This document shows, in pieces, positions 43,393 through 51,300 of a stretch of 60,923 nt of DNA. Each line of letters begins with the position of its first letter. Position 1 is the stretch's first letter. Position numbers and translations under genes: made by a program. The notes below the pieces were generated by a model, which saw only the letters and a list, made by a program, of their open reading frames with translations, did not search any database and was not told the origin of the DNA. The DNA is taken from assembly GCA_964481705.1 (NCBI GenBank), contig CAYZUC010000005.1:1-60923 (forward strand). Reading direction: 5' to 3'. The stretch comes from CAYZUC01 sp964481705 (GTDB taxonomy: Bacteria; Bacillota; Clostridia; Lachnospirales; Lachnospiraceae).

Positions 43393-44076
43393 TCACACCT
43401 GTGAAATGACCTTGTAGATTCCAACTGCCTGGTTATCAATGTGAATTCGGATGATTTCAACTGCTTTTTCTATGTTTTGCTGAACAATTGCTTCATATAG
43501 CATTTCATGCTCTTGAATCAGTGAAGAATAACTATCGATATCTTTAATATACTCAAATCGAAAACGATACATCTGCTCACTCAGATTGTTCAAAAGTGCA
43601 ATTAAGCGCTCATTTCGGGTCTCTCTTAATATTACATTATGAAAAACGACATCTGCCTGCGCAATCTTCTGTGCATCCCCAGTCTCTGTGGCTTTTTCAA
43701 AAGCATCCTCTGCTTCCCGAATGTTTTTCTGCCCCTCAACAGAAATTCTCTCGCATGCCAGAGCTACGGTCAGTGTCTCGAGAGCTCGTCTGACTTCAAG
43801 AACCTGCTGCACATGCTCAACCGTAATGCTCGCTACATGCGCTCCCTTTCTTGGAATCATGATTACAAGACCTTCCAGTTCCAGCTTACGGATTGCTTCC
43901 CGAATCGGAGTCCGGCTCACTCCCATACGTTTCGAAAGATGAATCTCCATCAGTCGCTCCCCTGGTTTCAGCTCTCCGGTCAGAATCATACTGCGTAGTG
44001 TTTGAAAAACAACATCACGTAGTGGTAAATAATCATCCATACTCATCATTACTTCAATCGGATCTCGGTTCTCCAT
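43393..44076 (-). CDS. GntR-family regulator, FadR-type
   Basis: A 227-residue regulator. The N-terminal winged helix shows ILTGELKPGERLMEIHLSKRMGVSRTPIREAIRKLELEGLV, the standard GntR motif. The C-terminal FCD domain (~90-220) is all-helical with the metal-site pattern ADVVFHNVILRETRNERL and HEMLYEAIVQQN...IRIHIDNQ. Such domains usually bind organic acids. GGAGAA precedes the ATG at 44076; the frame runs on to 44109. It follows ispE by about 50 bp in the same transcript. A palindrome at the ispE promoter is the likely binding site, so this regulator may control isoprenoid synthesis and itself. Confidence 0.88.
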   Translation of the reverse strand: MENRDPIEVMMSMDDYLPLRDVVFQTLRSMILTGELKPGERLMEIHLSKRMGVSRTPIREAIRKLELEGLVIMIPRKGAHVASITVEHVQQVLEVRRALETLTVALACERISVEGQKNIREAEDAFEKATETGDAQKIAQADVVFHNVILRETRNERLIALLNNLSEQMYRFRFEYIKDIDSYSSLIQEHEMLYEAIVQQNIEKAVEIIRIHIDNQAVGIYKVISQV

Positions 44077-44125
44077 GATTTCTCCATTTCTGTGCACCCT
44101 TCTGCACATTATATTGCATGTGTTA

Positions 44126-44992
44126 TTATTTTCTGTTTACCATTCGTGTTACAAAGGCCTGTCTGGCCATTCCCTTTTTATGAAGCTCGACACAAACCTT
44201 TTTTGCTGTTGCTTCGGAACGAAAAATACCAAATACCGTAGGTCCGCTGCCGCTCATCATGGCATTGACAGCTCCATGACTCTTCATGTAGTCTTTTATC
44301 TCATTAATAATCGGATAATGAACCGTCGTAACGGTCTCAAGGACATTGCCCATTCTATTGGTTACTCCTTCAAAATCCTTATTCTCTATCGCTTTTACCA
44401 TACCGTCAATATCAGGATGTTCCTTTAATTCATTCGCGCGTAAATTCTCATAAACAAATTTTGTGGATACACTGATGCCCGGCTTTGCAATTAATGCGTA
44501 GCAGTCCATCATCGGCGGCAGTGGAGTCAGAACCTCACCGATGCCTTCCGAAAGTGCCGTTCCCCGCAAAACACAGTAAGGGACATCCGCACCAATTTTC
44601 ACTCCCCGCTCCATCAAATCCTGCATGCTCAGACCCAGTGAAAACATCTTATTTACACCTACCAGAACTGCTGCTGCATCAGAGCTTCCACCTGCCAAGC
44701 CTGCTGCGACCGGAATGTGCTTTTGTAAATCTATACAAATACCGCTCGTTATTTTAAATTCTTCCATGAGAAGATTCGCTGCCTTATATACCAGATTGTT
44801 CTCATTGTTTGGCAGAAAGCTCAAATTAGTACTGACACGAATCCCGGGCTTAGCTTCCATTGATAATTCTATCTTATCAAACAGACTGATGGTCTGCATA
44901 ACCATACGAACCTCATGATAGCCATCCTCACGTTTTCTCACCACATCAAGTCCCAGATTGATTTTGGCAAAAGCCTTTAAGCTTATGGACAT
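44126..44992 (-). CDS. ispE: 4-diphosphocytidyl-2-C-methyl-D-erythritol kinase
   Basis: A 288-residue GHMP kinase of the MEP isoprenoid pathway. LKAFAKINLGLDVVRKREDGYHEV carries the K/D pair at the N-terminus, the ATP loop is PVAAGLAGGSSDAAA, and the third motif is MMSGSGPTVFGIF. It phosphorylates CDP-methylerythritol on the way to IPP and DMAPP. AGGAG lies 6 nt before the ATG at 44992. It is the first gene of a two-gene operon with a GntR regulator, with a palindromic operator between promoter and gene. Confidence 0.95.
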   Translation of the reverse strand: MSISLKAFAKINLGLDVVRKREDGYHEVRMVMQTISLFDKIELSMEAKPGIRVSTNLSFLPNNENNLVYKAANLLMEEFKITSGICIDLQKHIPVAAGLAGGSSDAAAVLVGVNKMFSLGLSMQDLMERGVKIGADVPYCVLRGTALSEGIGEVLTPLPPMMDCYALIAKPGISVSTKFVYENLRANELKEHPDIDGMVKAIENKDFEGVTNRMGNVLETVTTVHYPIINEIKDYMKSHGAVNAMMSGSGPTVFGIFRSEATAKKVCVELHKKGMARQAFVTRMVNRK

Positions 44993-45051
44993 AGCAACTC
45001 CTCTTTCTCATTACTGTATTCTCACATACAAAGATTGTATCTTGTTGTTTT

Positions 45052-45075
45052 TTGTATACAATCTTGTATAGTATA
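45052..45075 (-). promoter_or_regulatory. Promoter and probable GntR operator of ispE-gntR
   Basis: TATACT (45070-45075, minus strand) is a good -10 box; the -35 region is weak (TTTCAA about 16 bp upstream). The perfect palindrome TTGTATACAA (45052-45061) overlaps the start of transcription. A second dyad, AAGAT-N3-ATCTT, lies at 45031-45043. The TTGT/ACAA arms fit the FadR-type GntR half-sites. Confidence 0.6.
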
Positions 45076-45160
45076 ACATAAATAATTGCCATTGAAAATA
45101 TTTTACAATTTATTCTTTCATAAATATTACACTTTGGTTGCACTTTTTCTGAGATTGATA

Positions 45161-45188
45161 TAAAGTTTTCCCTTATGTTGGACGATAT
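45161..45188 (+). promoter_or_regulatory. Sigma-28 (FliA/SigD)-like promoter
   Basis: TAAAGTTT (45161-45168), 12 bp, GACGATAT (45181-45188). The sigma-28 consensus is TAAAGTTT-N11-GCCGATAA in enterics and TAAA-N15-GCCGATAT in Bacillus. The -35 is exact and the -10 matches in six or seven of eight bases. It points to the gene at 45253, giving a leader of about 57 nt. Confidence 0.6.
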
Positions 45189-45252
45189 TAGTTTTGAAAC
45201 CTATCATATCATTCAAGGATGTTTGAATCCGCAAAACCATGGAGGGTTAAAA

Positions 45253-45855
45253 ATGAGTACAATTTCAGGAGTAAATGGAGTTTCGGATGCTGCTTCTACA
45301 TACAAGAGTTATGCAGGCACTTCGAAGACAGACGCAAAAGACACGAACACAAAAAATGATACCGGAGTCGTTTACGAGAAATCTTCCGATACCGACACAA
45401 AGAAAGCATCTACCAAAGCATCGAATGCAGATATTGTTGCACAGATGAAAGCAGATGCAGAACAGAGAACCGCACAATTACAGTCTATCGTTCAAAAGAT
45501 GATTTCAGGACAGGGTAATTCGTATGGACAGGCTAATGATATTTGGAAGTTCCTGGCAAGTGGTAAGTATACGGTTGATCCCGCTACAAAAGCTCAGGCT
45601 CAGGCCGATATCGCTGAGGACGGTTATTGGGGAGTAAATCAGACTTCCGACAGAATTATCGATTTTGCAAAAGCTTTATGTGGAGACGATGCTACACAGA
45701 TAGAAAAGATGAGAGCAGCTTTTGAGAAGGGCTTCAAGGCCGCAACAAAGGCATGGGGCAAAGATTTACCAGATATCTCATCCAAAACGTATGATGCAGT
45801 CATGACAAAATTTGATAACTGGTCGAAAGAAGCAAATGGAACCGTAACAGAATAA
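45253..45855 (+). CDS. Small soluble protein, possibly motility-associated
   Basis: A 200-residue protein with no signal peptide or membrane helix. The N-terminus is Ser/Thr/Lys-rich and disordered (MSTISGVNGVSDAASTYKSYAGTSKTDAKDT...) with the pattern NDTGVVYEKSS, followed by a helical domain: DIVAQMKADAEQRTAQLQSIVQKMISGQG, DIWKFLASGKYTVDP, and EDGYWGVNQTSDRIIDFAKALCG. I do not know a named family for it. GGAGGG lies 7 nt before the ATG at 45253; the frame is open back to 45175, inside the promoter. The sigma-28-like promoter and the flagellar-hook-like Ser/Thr start suggest a link to motility or export. That is inference only. Confidence 0.78.
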   Translation: MSTISGVNGVSDAASTYKSYAGTSKTDAKDTNTKNDTGVVYEKSSDTDTKKASTKASNADIVAQMKADAEQRTAQLQSIVQKMISGQGNSYGQANDIWKFLASGKYTVDPATKAQAQADIAEDGYWGVNQTSDRIIDFAKALCGDDATQIEKMRAAFEKGFKAATKAWGKDLPDISSKTYDAVMTKFDNWSKEANGTVTE

Positions 45856-45874
45856 CCCAGTTTCAATAAGATTA

Positions 45875-45914
45875 GAAAGAGCATTCCCGAGCCAAGCGCC
45901 GAGGATGCTCTTTC
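45875..45914. terminator. Hairpin terminator between convergent genes
   Basis: A perfect 10-bp stem GAAAGAGCAT (45875-45884) / ATGCTCTTTC (45905-45914) encloses a small GC stem in its loop. It lies 20 bp past the plus-strand stop and 12 bp past the sipL stop. T-tracts are weak on both sides. Confidence 0.6.
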
Positions 45915-45925
45915 GTCGTATCCTA

Positions 45926-47458
45926 CTATCTCATAATGACAAGCTTTTTACCGGACGGCAGTTCATCAGAGGTAAGACCGTTCTGTTCACGGATTCTCGA
46001 CACGGGTACATAGTATTGCTTACCAATCTGCCATAACGTATCACCGGGTGCCGTGAAATATCCAATAATGCTTGGCAAAGCCTTTATCTTTTCAATATCT
46101 AAGGGTTCGACACTGATGTCGTCAATAACCGTATCCGTACTGTTTTCAAATACGATAGTATGTATGCCGAGAACAACCTTAACCTCAATTTCATTTCCGG
46201 AACTAATCGAGGTCGTCAATTGCTCCAGAGAGGTCTCCACTTCATACTGGTCCATCGCCTCCATTGCTTCGACCTCAGAAACATAACGGAAGGGAACACT
46301 TCCTGTAATACACGAAAAGGGCTTCTTGTCGTCTGCTGTAATATATAGGATCTGCACCTCTACGATTCCTTCCATTACGATCCCATTTTCCTCCGGATGG
46401 ATTTCATCCACCTTTACGCTTCCTTCACTATGACATATCTGAAGAATACGAGCACCCTCATCCTCCATCTGCAGATGCTCCATACTTTTACATTTCCCGT
46501 TGTTTCTTGTCTTCAAACGACGAAAATGACACGTTCTGATCTGCGGTACCACTTCTGTTCTTACCCCATACACATCGGTCAATATCTGCATTTGACGCTC
46601 CTCATATAAACGAATGAAAAGATCAAGTACCACATCAACGCTTAACATTCGATTTTCCCCATCCATATCCGTTGTAAGGGAGATATCACTACGGGAGCAT
46701 GTAATACGGGTATCGCTGATCATTTCTTCACGACTTTCCCTACATTCCATTTCTCCCTCAAAGGAGTAAGAGGTCTCATACCACTGCAGCATCCCCTCTT
46801 CGCCCTCGGATTCATAGAGAACAAATAAAATCACTTCACCTGTAATACGCAGCTTCTCATCGAGAGGTTTGATCTCTACATTGACAGCACGGCAATAATC
46901 CCAGAGTATTCGTGCCATATTGGGCAGATTGGAGGGCAGCTCCACATCTTCACGAACCCGATAAATATCCTTTTTTAGTAATACCGTCTCGCAAATATCC
47001 TTTGTCTTCTTTCGGTACTCCAAAGTCTCCGGAGGGTTTTCTACCAATTCTCTATTACCGCAGAAATCGCCATATGGCTTTTCCACATGCACCAATAGAG
47101 TCATAACGACCTGTATGTTGATTTTTCGACTGTTAATAATACTGCAGCTGATCTCTCTGCTTTCTACGTCCACGCGCATGATATCCATAGGATCAGCACC
47201 TTCGACATTTACCGTCTCTTCAAAGGGAAGCTCTGTCTGATATCGGCAAAGACTCTTTTCCTGATTATCGCTGATATACAAAACCTGAATCAGCAGTGTC
47301 CCATGAATGGTTACCTTATCCTCCAGAACCTTCATTTCGTCCAGACGTACTTCGCTGTTCTTTAATATTATCCGCTCAATATCCGGCTGACTATCAGGAA
47401 TGTTCTTGTCTTCATCTAATGTAATCTGCGTCACTGCCTGCAAAATCTTTTCTTCCAA
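45926..47458 (-). CDS. sipL: SPOCS/LysM spore-coat assembly protein (SipL-like)
   Basis: A 510-residue protein with two to three SPOCS (DUF3794) domains. Each has a segment such as HGTLLIQVLYISDNQEKSLCRYQTELPFEE, ITGEVILFVLYESEGEEGMLQWYETSYSFEG and MEGIVEVQILYITADDKKPFSCITGSVPF. A C-terminal LysM domain (TAPGDTLWQIGKQYYVPVSRIREQNG) completes it. This is the layout and length of SipL, which recruits the ATPase SpoIVA to the forespore in Clostridia. The start is probably TTG at 47458, 7 nt after GGAGG; an ATG at 47476 lies before that site. It lies 87 bp after pyrD. Confidence 0.88.
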   Translation of the reverse strand: MEEKILQAVTQITLDEDKNIPDSQPDIERIILKNSEVRLDEMKVLEDKVTIHGTLLIQVLYISDNQEKSLCRYQTELPFEETVNVEGADPMDIMRVDVESREISCSIINSRKINIQVVMTLLVHVEKPYGDFCGNRELVENPPETLEYRKKTKDICETVLLKKDIYRVREDVELPSNLPNMARILWDYCRAVNVEIKPLDEKLRITGEVILFVLYESEGEEGMLQWYETSYSFEGEMECRESREEMISDTRITCSRSDISLTTDMDGENRMLSVDVVLDLFIRLYEERQMQILTDVYGVRTEVVPQIRTCHFRRLKTRNNGKCKSMEHLQMEDEGARILQICHSEGSVKVDEIHPEENGIVMEGIVEVQILYITADDKKPFSCITGSVPFRYVSEVEAMEAMDQYEVETSLEQLTTSISSGNEIEVKVVLGIHTIVFENSTDTVIDDISVEPLDIEKIKALPSIIGYFTAPGDTLWQIGKQYYVPVSRIREQNGLTSDELPSGKKLVIMR

Positions 47459-47545
47459 ATAAAAACCTCCATCCACATATGCTTCAATTGCAGATACTAA
47501 GAGAATACCTGCACTTCAACATATGTGAACGGAGGCGTAATTATG

Positions 47546-48448
47546 CTATAAAACTGCGCCAATTAATTCCTTTACATCTTCCACATGATATTGCTCCATA
47601 TAGGATTCTATCCCCTGTTTAACCTCAAGTGCGGTCAACGGATTATGAAAATTCATTGCCCCAACAGCTATCGCTGTAGCTCCTGCCAGCATGAATTCAA
47701 TCGCATCCTCCCCAGTTGCAATACCTCCCATTCCAATAATCGGTATCTTTACTGTCTTTGCTACCTGATAAACCATTCTCACAGCAACGGGCTTGATTGC
47801 AGGACCTGACAAGCCACCCGTCTGATTCGCCAGCGCAAATTTACGCTTATGAATATCAATCTTCATTCCGGTAATGGTATTGATGAGAGAAAGAGCATCT
47901 GCTCCGCCGGCTTCTGCTGCTCTTGCCATCTCCGTAATATCAGTTACATTCGGGCTCAGCTTCATAATAATTGGCTGCTTTGCTTTCTTTCTTATTGCCT
48001 CAGTTATGGCAAAAAGAGCATCTGCCTTTTGTCCAAAAGCAATGGCACCCTCCTTTACATTGGGACAGGAAACATTAATCTCCAGCATATCCACCGCTTC
48101 TCCGGACAATCTCTCCACAACCTCGAGATAGTCTTCTGTTGTCTTTCCACAAACATTGACGATCACTCGGGTATTATACTTCTTCAGAAACGGAATATCC
48201 CTCTTGCAAAAAAGCTCAATACCGGGGTTCTGAAGACCAATCGCATTAAGCATGCCACCATAAGTCTCTACCACACGTGGTGTAGGGTTTCCCGGCCAGG
48301 GTACGTTTGCAACTCCCTTTGTAACCACTGCTCCCAATTCATTTAGATCAAGGAACTGACTGTATTCCTCCCCACTTCCAAAGGTTCCGGAAGCTGTCAT
48401 TACGGGATTCTGAAATTCGACCCCTGCAATCTGTACTTTTGTATTCAT
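47546..48448 (-). CDS. pyrD: Dihydroorotate dehydrogenase B, catalytic subunit
   Basis: A 300-residue FMN-barrel enzyme oxidising dihydroorotate to orotate in pyrimidine synthesis. MTASGTFGSGEE at the start, NVSCPNVKEG with the catalytic-loop Cys (type 1B uses Cys), and IPIIGMGGIATGEDAIEFMLAGATAIAVG at the FMN phosphate site are seen. GGAGAT, part of the recurring hairpin-repeat end, lies a few bases before the ATG at 48448; the frame runs on to 48520 through the hairpins. It needs PyrK, encoded just upstream, to pass electrons to NAD. Confidence 0.94.
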   Translation of the reverse strand: MNTKVQIAGVEFQNPVMTASGTFGSGEEYSQFLDLNELGAVVTKGVANVPWPGNPTPRVVETYGGMLNAIGLQNPGIELFCKRDIPFLKKYNTRVIVNVCGKTTEDYLEVVERLSGEAVDMLEINVSCPNVKEGAIAFGQKADALFAITEAIRKKAKQPIIMKLSPNVTDITEMARAAEAGGADALSLINTITGMKIDIHKRKFALANQTGGLSGPAIKPVAVRMVYQVAKTVKIPIIGMGGIATGEDAIEFMLAGATAIAVGAMNFHNPLTALEVKQGIESYMEQYHVEDVKELIGAVL

Positions 48449-48535
48449 ATTAATCTCCATTCTTGCTAGTACACCGCAAACTTTGGGCGCAAGCACAAAG
48501 TTGCCGTGTGAAAAATTCATTTTTCACACTAATCA
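48449..48535 (-). repeat. Two-hairpin leader element upstream of pyrD
   Basis: GTGTGAAAAAT-N2-ATTTTTCACAC (48506-48529) is a perfect 11-bp hairpin. Next to it is GCAAACTTTG...CAAAGTTGC (about 48476-48504). The element ends in GAATGGAGAT, the ribosome site of pyrD (48453-48462 in reverse). Its layout matches the ddl leader at 54517-54610. Confidence 0.75.
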
Positions 48536-48557
48536 TCCATTCTTGTCTTATTCCATC

Positions 48558-49322
48558 CTAGATATCAACATCTTCGGCAAGGAATACCGGTCCATCCACG
48601 CAGACGCGTGCATTCTTTACCTGTGAATGCTCGTGAACCTCTTTTGTCTTACATACACATCCGAGGCATGCTCCCACGCCACAAGCCATTCTTTCCTCTA
48701 ATGAAATATAAGCCGGAATTCCTTCTTTCTCCGCATATGCCTTGATGGCACGAAGCATCGGCATCGGTCCGCACGCATAAATAACATCTGCTTTTAAATT
48801 GTGCTCTTTCACTGCATCCAGTACATTTCCTTTTACACCGGCACTTCCATCCTCCGTTGCCAGATACAGATCACCGTAATGGGAGAGTTCATTATTTAAG
48901 AATAGTTCATCACGATATCCAACTATAATATCCTTCTCACAGTCCAGGTTTTTCGCCAGTTCCAATAATGGCGGAATTCCAATTCCTCCTCCCATGAGAA
49001 ATGCCCTCTTAAACTTCTCTTCTTTTATTGGATATCCATTACCGACCGGTCCCATAACCATGACCGTCTCTCCTGCCTCATACCAGGAAAACTCTGAAGT
49101 TCCCTTTCCTGCCACGCGGTAAACAATCCGTAACGATGTCTTGTCGGGAGAGACCTCACAAATGCTGATTGGTCTTGGCAACAGAGTACTCTCATTTCGT
49201 GGGTAAATCATAAGAAACTGTCCCGGACGTGCCTCCTTTGCCAGTGTCGTTTCCATCCACATACTGTAGATTTCTGTCGCAATATTCTCCTGTGACTGGA
49301 TGATTGCATATTCCTTCTTCAT
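48558..49322 (-). CDS. pyrK: Dihydroorotate dehydrogenase B, electron transfer subunit
   Basis: A 254-residue flavoprotein. An FAD-binding barrel (RPISICEVSPDKTSLRIVYRVAGKGT) and an NAD domain (FLMGGGIGIPPLLELAKNL) are followed by the [2Fe-2S] cysteines ACGVGACLGCVCKT and a fourth Cys in KNARVCVDGPVF. It links PyrD to NAD+. It lies between pyrC and pyrD in the same transcript, with about 57 and 110 bp gaps. Length is normal. Confidence 0.94.
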   Translation of the reverse strand: MKKEYAIIQSQENIATEIYSMWMETTLAKEARPGQFLMIYPRNESTLLPRPISICEVSPDKTSLRIVYRVAGKGTSEFSWYEAGETVMVMGPVGNGYPIKEEKFKRAFLMGGGIGIPPLLELAKNLDCEKDIIVGYRDELFLNNELSHYGDLYLATEDGSAGVKGNVLDAVKEHNLKADVIYACGPMPMLRAIKAYAEKEGIPAYISLEERMACGVGACLGCVCKTKEVHEHSQVKNARVCVDGPVFLAEDVDI

Positions 49323-49378
49323 CTGATGTGTCCTTTCTTATTGTTAATTGATGCGTATGTTAAAAATTGAATCACACC

Positions 49379-50674
49379 TTACGGTGCGAAATTCGAATAA
49401 ACAATTTTGCCGCTGCAAATGGTATAACGTATACTCCCCTTTAGGCGAGCTCCAAGGAAAGGAGAGTTGTTTGACTTTGATACAAAGTGATCCATCGTCT
49501 CCTCCTTTTCCGGGTCAAAAATAACGATGTCAGCAGGTCCATTTTCTGCAAGATATCCTGCAACCATTTGATATGTTCTTGCAGGATTCCATGTCATTTT
49601 TTCCAGAAGTTGGCTGTAAGAAAACCCCTGTTTTTTTACAAGTTCTGTAAAACCAAGCTGTAGCGAGGTTTCTAATCCAATTATTCCGCTTGGCGCTTCT
49701 GTTAACGGCTTGCATTTTTCTTCTTCACTATGTGGCGCATGATCGGTTGCTATGAGATCAATGGTTCCATCTCGAAGACCTTCGATGATAGCCAATCGAT
49801 CCTCTTCGGTACGTAAGGGAGGATTCATTTTGGCCAAAGTACCTTTCTCGAGAACCGCATCTTCCGTCAGGGTAAAGTGATGGGGTGTTGCTTCTGCATG
49901 GATATTCTCCAAGCCCCTTTTTGCTGCTTCCTTTTTTGCCTCACGAACCAGCGCAACCCCTTCCTTACTGCTGATATGCTGAATATTGATCACTGCCCCT
50001 GTTTCCAAAGCCAATTTCAAATCACGTGTTATCATACTGATTTCCGCCTGTCTGTCTGAACCGCCGATACCCAGCTTGTCCGAGACTCTACCGGCATTGA
50101 TACCATTATTCTTAATATAGGCTGGATCCTCTTCATGAAAGCTAAGCGGGACACGGAGACGAAATGCTTCCTCCATAGCCTCACGCACCAACTTCTCATC
50201 CATAATCGGCACACCATCATCGGTAAATCCCGGAGCTCCGGCTTCATACAGCGCCTTCATTGAGACAAGCTTTTGTCCTTTCATTCCTTCTGTAATAGTT
50301 GCAGCCTGATAAACATGAATCCCTGTCTCCTTCATCTTTTCCATATTACTTCTCAAAGTCTCAATACGATCAACCACCGGCTTCGTATTTGCCATACAAA
50401 CGACAGACGTAAAGCCGCCATGTTTTGCCGCCTCAGCGCCTGTCATAATATCTTCCTTATACGTAAGACCAGGGTCGCGAAAATGAACATGGACATCGAT
50501 TAGTCCTGGAGCTACAATGCAGCCATTCACATCGAGAATATCAACATCAGAATTGTCGTTCTCACTTATGGATTCAGCCATTCTCACAATTTTGTCTTGA
50601 TCAATCAGTATATCAAGCTGCTTATCTGTGCCTGATCTCGGGTCACATACTCTTCCGTTTTTAATTAATAACAT
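49379..50674 (-). CDS. pyrC: Dihydroorotase
   Basis: A 431-residue type-I dihydroorotase. DVHVHFRDPGLTYKED is the metal motif HxH plus substrate arginine. Further metal ligands are in NIQHISS and in the catalytic LIATDHAPHSEEEK. It closes carbamoyl-aspartate into dihydroorotate. AAGGA lies 10 nt before the ATG at 50674. It is followed by pyrK and pyrD. No PyrR-type attenuator is seen before it. Confidence 0.94.
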   Translation of the reverse strand: MLLIKNGRVCDPRSGTDKQLDILIDQDKIVRMAESISENDNSDVDILDVNGCIVAPGLIDVHVHFRDPGLTYKEDIMTGAEAAKHGGFTSVVCMANTKPVVDRIETLRSNMEKMKETGIHVYQAATITEGMKGQKLVSMKALYEAGAPGFTDDGVPIMDEKLVREAMEEAFRLRVPLSFHEEDPAYIKNNGINAGRVSDKLGIGGSDRQAEISMITRDLKLALETGAVINIQHISSKEGVALVREAKKEAAKRGLENIHAEATPHHFTLTEDAVLEKGTLAKMNPPLRTEEDRLAIIEGLRDGTIDLIATDHAPHSEEEKCKPLTEAPSGIIGLETSLQLGFTELVKKQGFSYSQLLEKMTWNPARTYQMVAGYLAENGPADIVIFDPEKEETMDHFVSKSNNSPFLGARLKGSIRYTICSGKIVYSNFAP

Positions 50675-50713
50675 GTGTATTTATTCCTTTTCTTACCTAC
50701 TATTTACTTACTA

Positions 50714-51157
50714 TTACTCAACCTGCTCATTTCCCTCTGTCCGATTTTCCGATTGTGTATTTTCAATCATCTCCGTCTTGATGACAACAAAAGGAGTTGA
50801 AATCACAGCCGGTGACGCTTCTTCCTTCTCCGGTCCTAACAGCTCCGTATGAAAGACAATTCCATCCACTCCCAAATACACCTCAAGTACACGTATGCTA
50901 TATCCGCCGGTTGGTTGTTCTCCATATCCTCTCACAAGATACGTGAAATTCCCATCCGAATAATTTAGTTCGAAGGGCTCGCTTTTCTTTTCTCGGATTT
51001 CAGCCAGAAGCGATTCCGGCAGCTGCTCCTCACATACTACCGTATAATCAAGATCCCGAATCTTACCCTCATCCTTTTTTTCTATGCCACACGAACATAA
51101 GAAAATCGCCGTCAACATACAACCTAACAGACAAACTGCTACTCTGTTTCCACTCAT
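50714..51157 (-). CDS. PrcB-like lipoprotein
   Basis: A 147-residue lipoprotein with lipobox LCSC ending at Cys23. The external domain has FTYLVRGYGEQPTGGYSIRVLEVYLGVDGIVFHTELLGPEKEE and PFVVIKTE, a pattern I associate with the PrcB C-terminal (protease-complex) domain. Such domains occur in small secreted or anchored Firmicutes proteins of unclear role. It is the first gene of the unit leading to pyrC, 39 bp upstream. It has no evident link to pyrimidine synthesis. Confidence 0.7.
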   Translation of the reverse strand: MSGNRVAVCLLGCMLTAIFLCSCGIEKKDEGKIRDLDYTVVCEEQLPESLLAEIREKKSEPFELNYSDGNFTYLVRGYGEQPTGGYSIRVLEVYLGVDGIVFHTELLGPEKEEASPAVISTPFVVIKTEMIENTQSENRTEGNEQVE

Positions 51158-51235
51158 TTGATCGTCCCTACCGCCAAACGTTCTTATAATATCATATGAA
51201 CCGTAAACAGCATTTATTCTCCCAATGTTTCTTTG

Positions 51236-51264
51236 TTGTTTTTTGTTGACACTACAAGTATAAT
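51236..51264 (+). promoter_or_regulatory. Promoter of plsC
   Basis: TTGTTT (51236-51241) and TATAAT (51259-51264) are 17 bp apart. A stray TTGACA at 51245-51250 is too close to serve with this -10. TGGAGG follows, 6 nt before the ATG at 51301. Confidence 0.55.
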
Positions 51265-51300
51265 GGAATAAAAAAGTAATTACAACATATTGGAGGCTAT

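Noticed and set aside
50675..51157. PyrR-type attenuator before the pyrimidine genes
   Set aside because: Only 39 bp separate pyrC from the preceding lipoprotein gene and no anti-terminator/terminator fold is seen.
51245..51264. TTGACA at 51245-51250 as the -35 of plsC
   Set aside because: Only 8 bp from TATAAT; TTGTTT at 51236 has the right 17-bp spacing.
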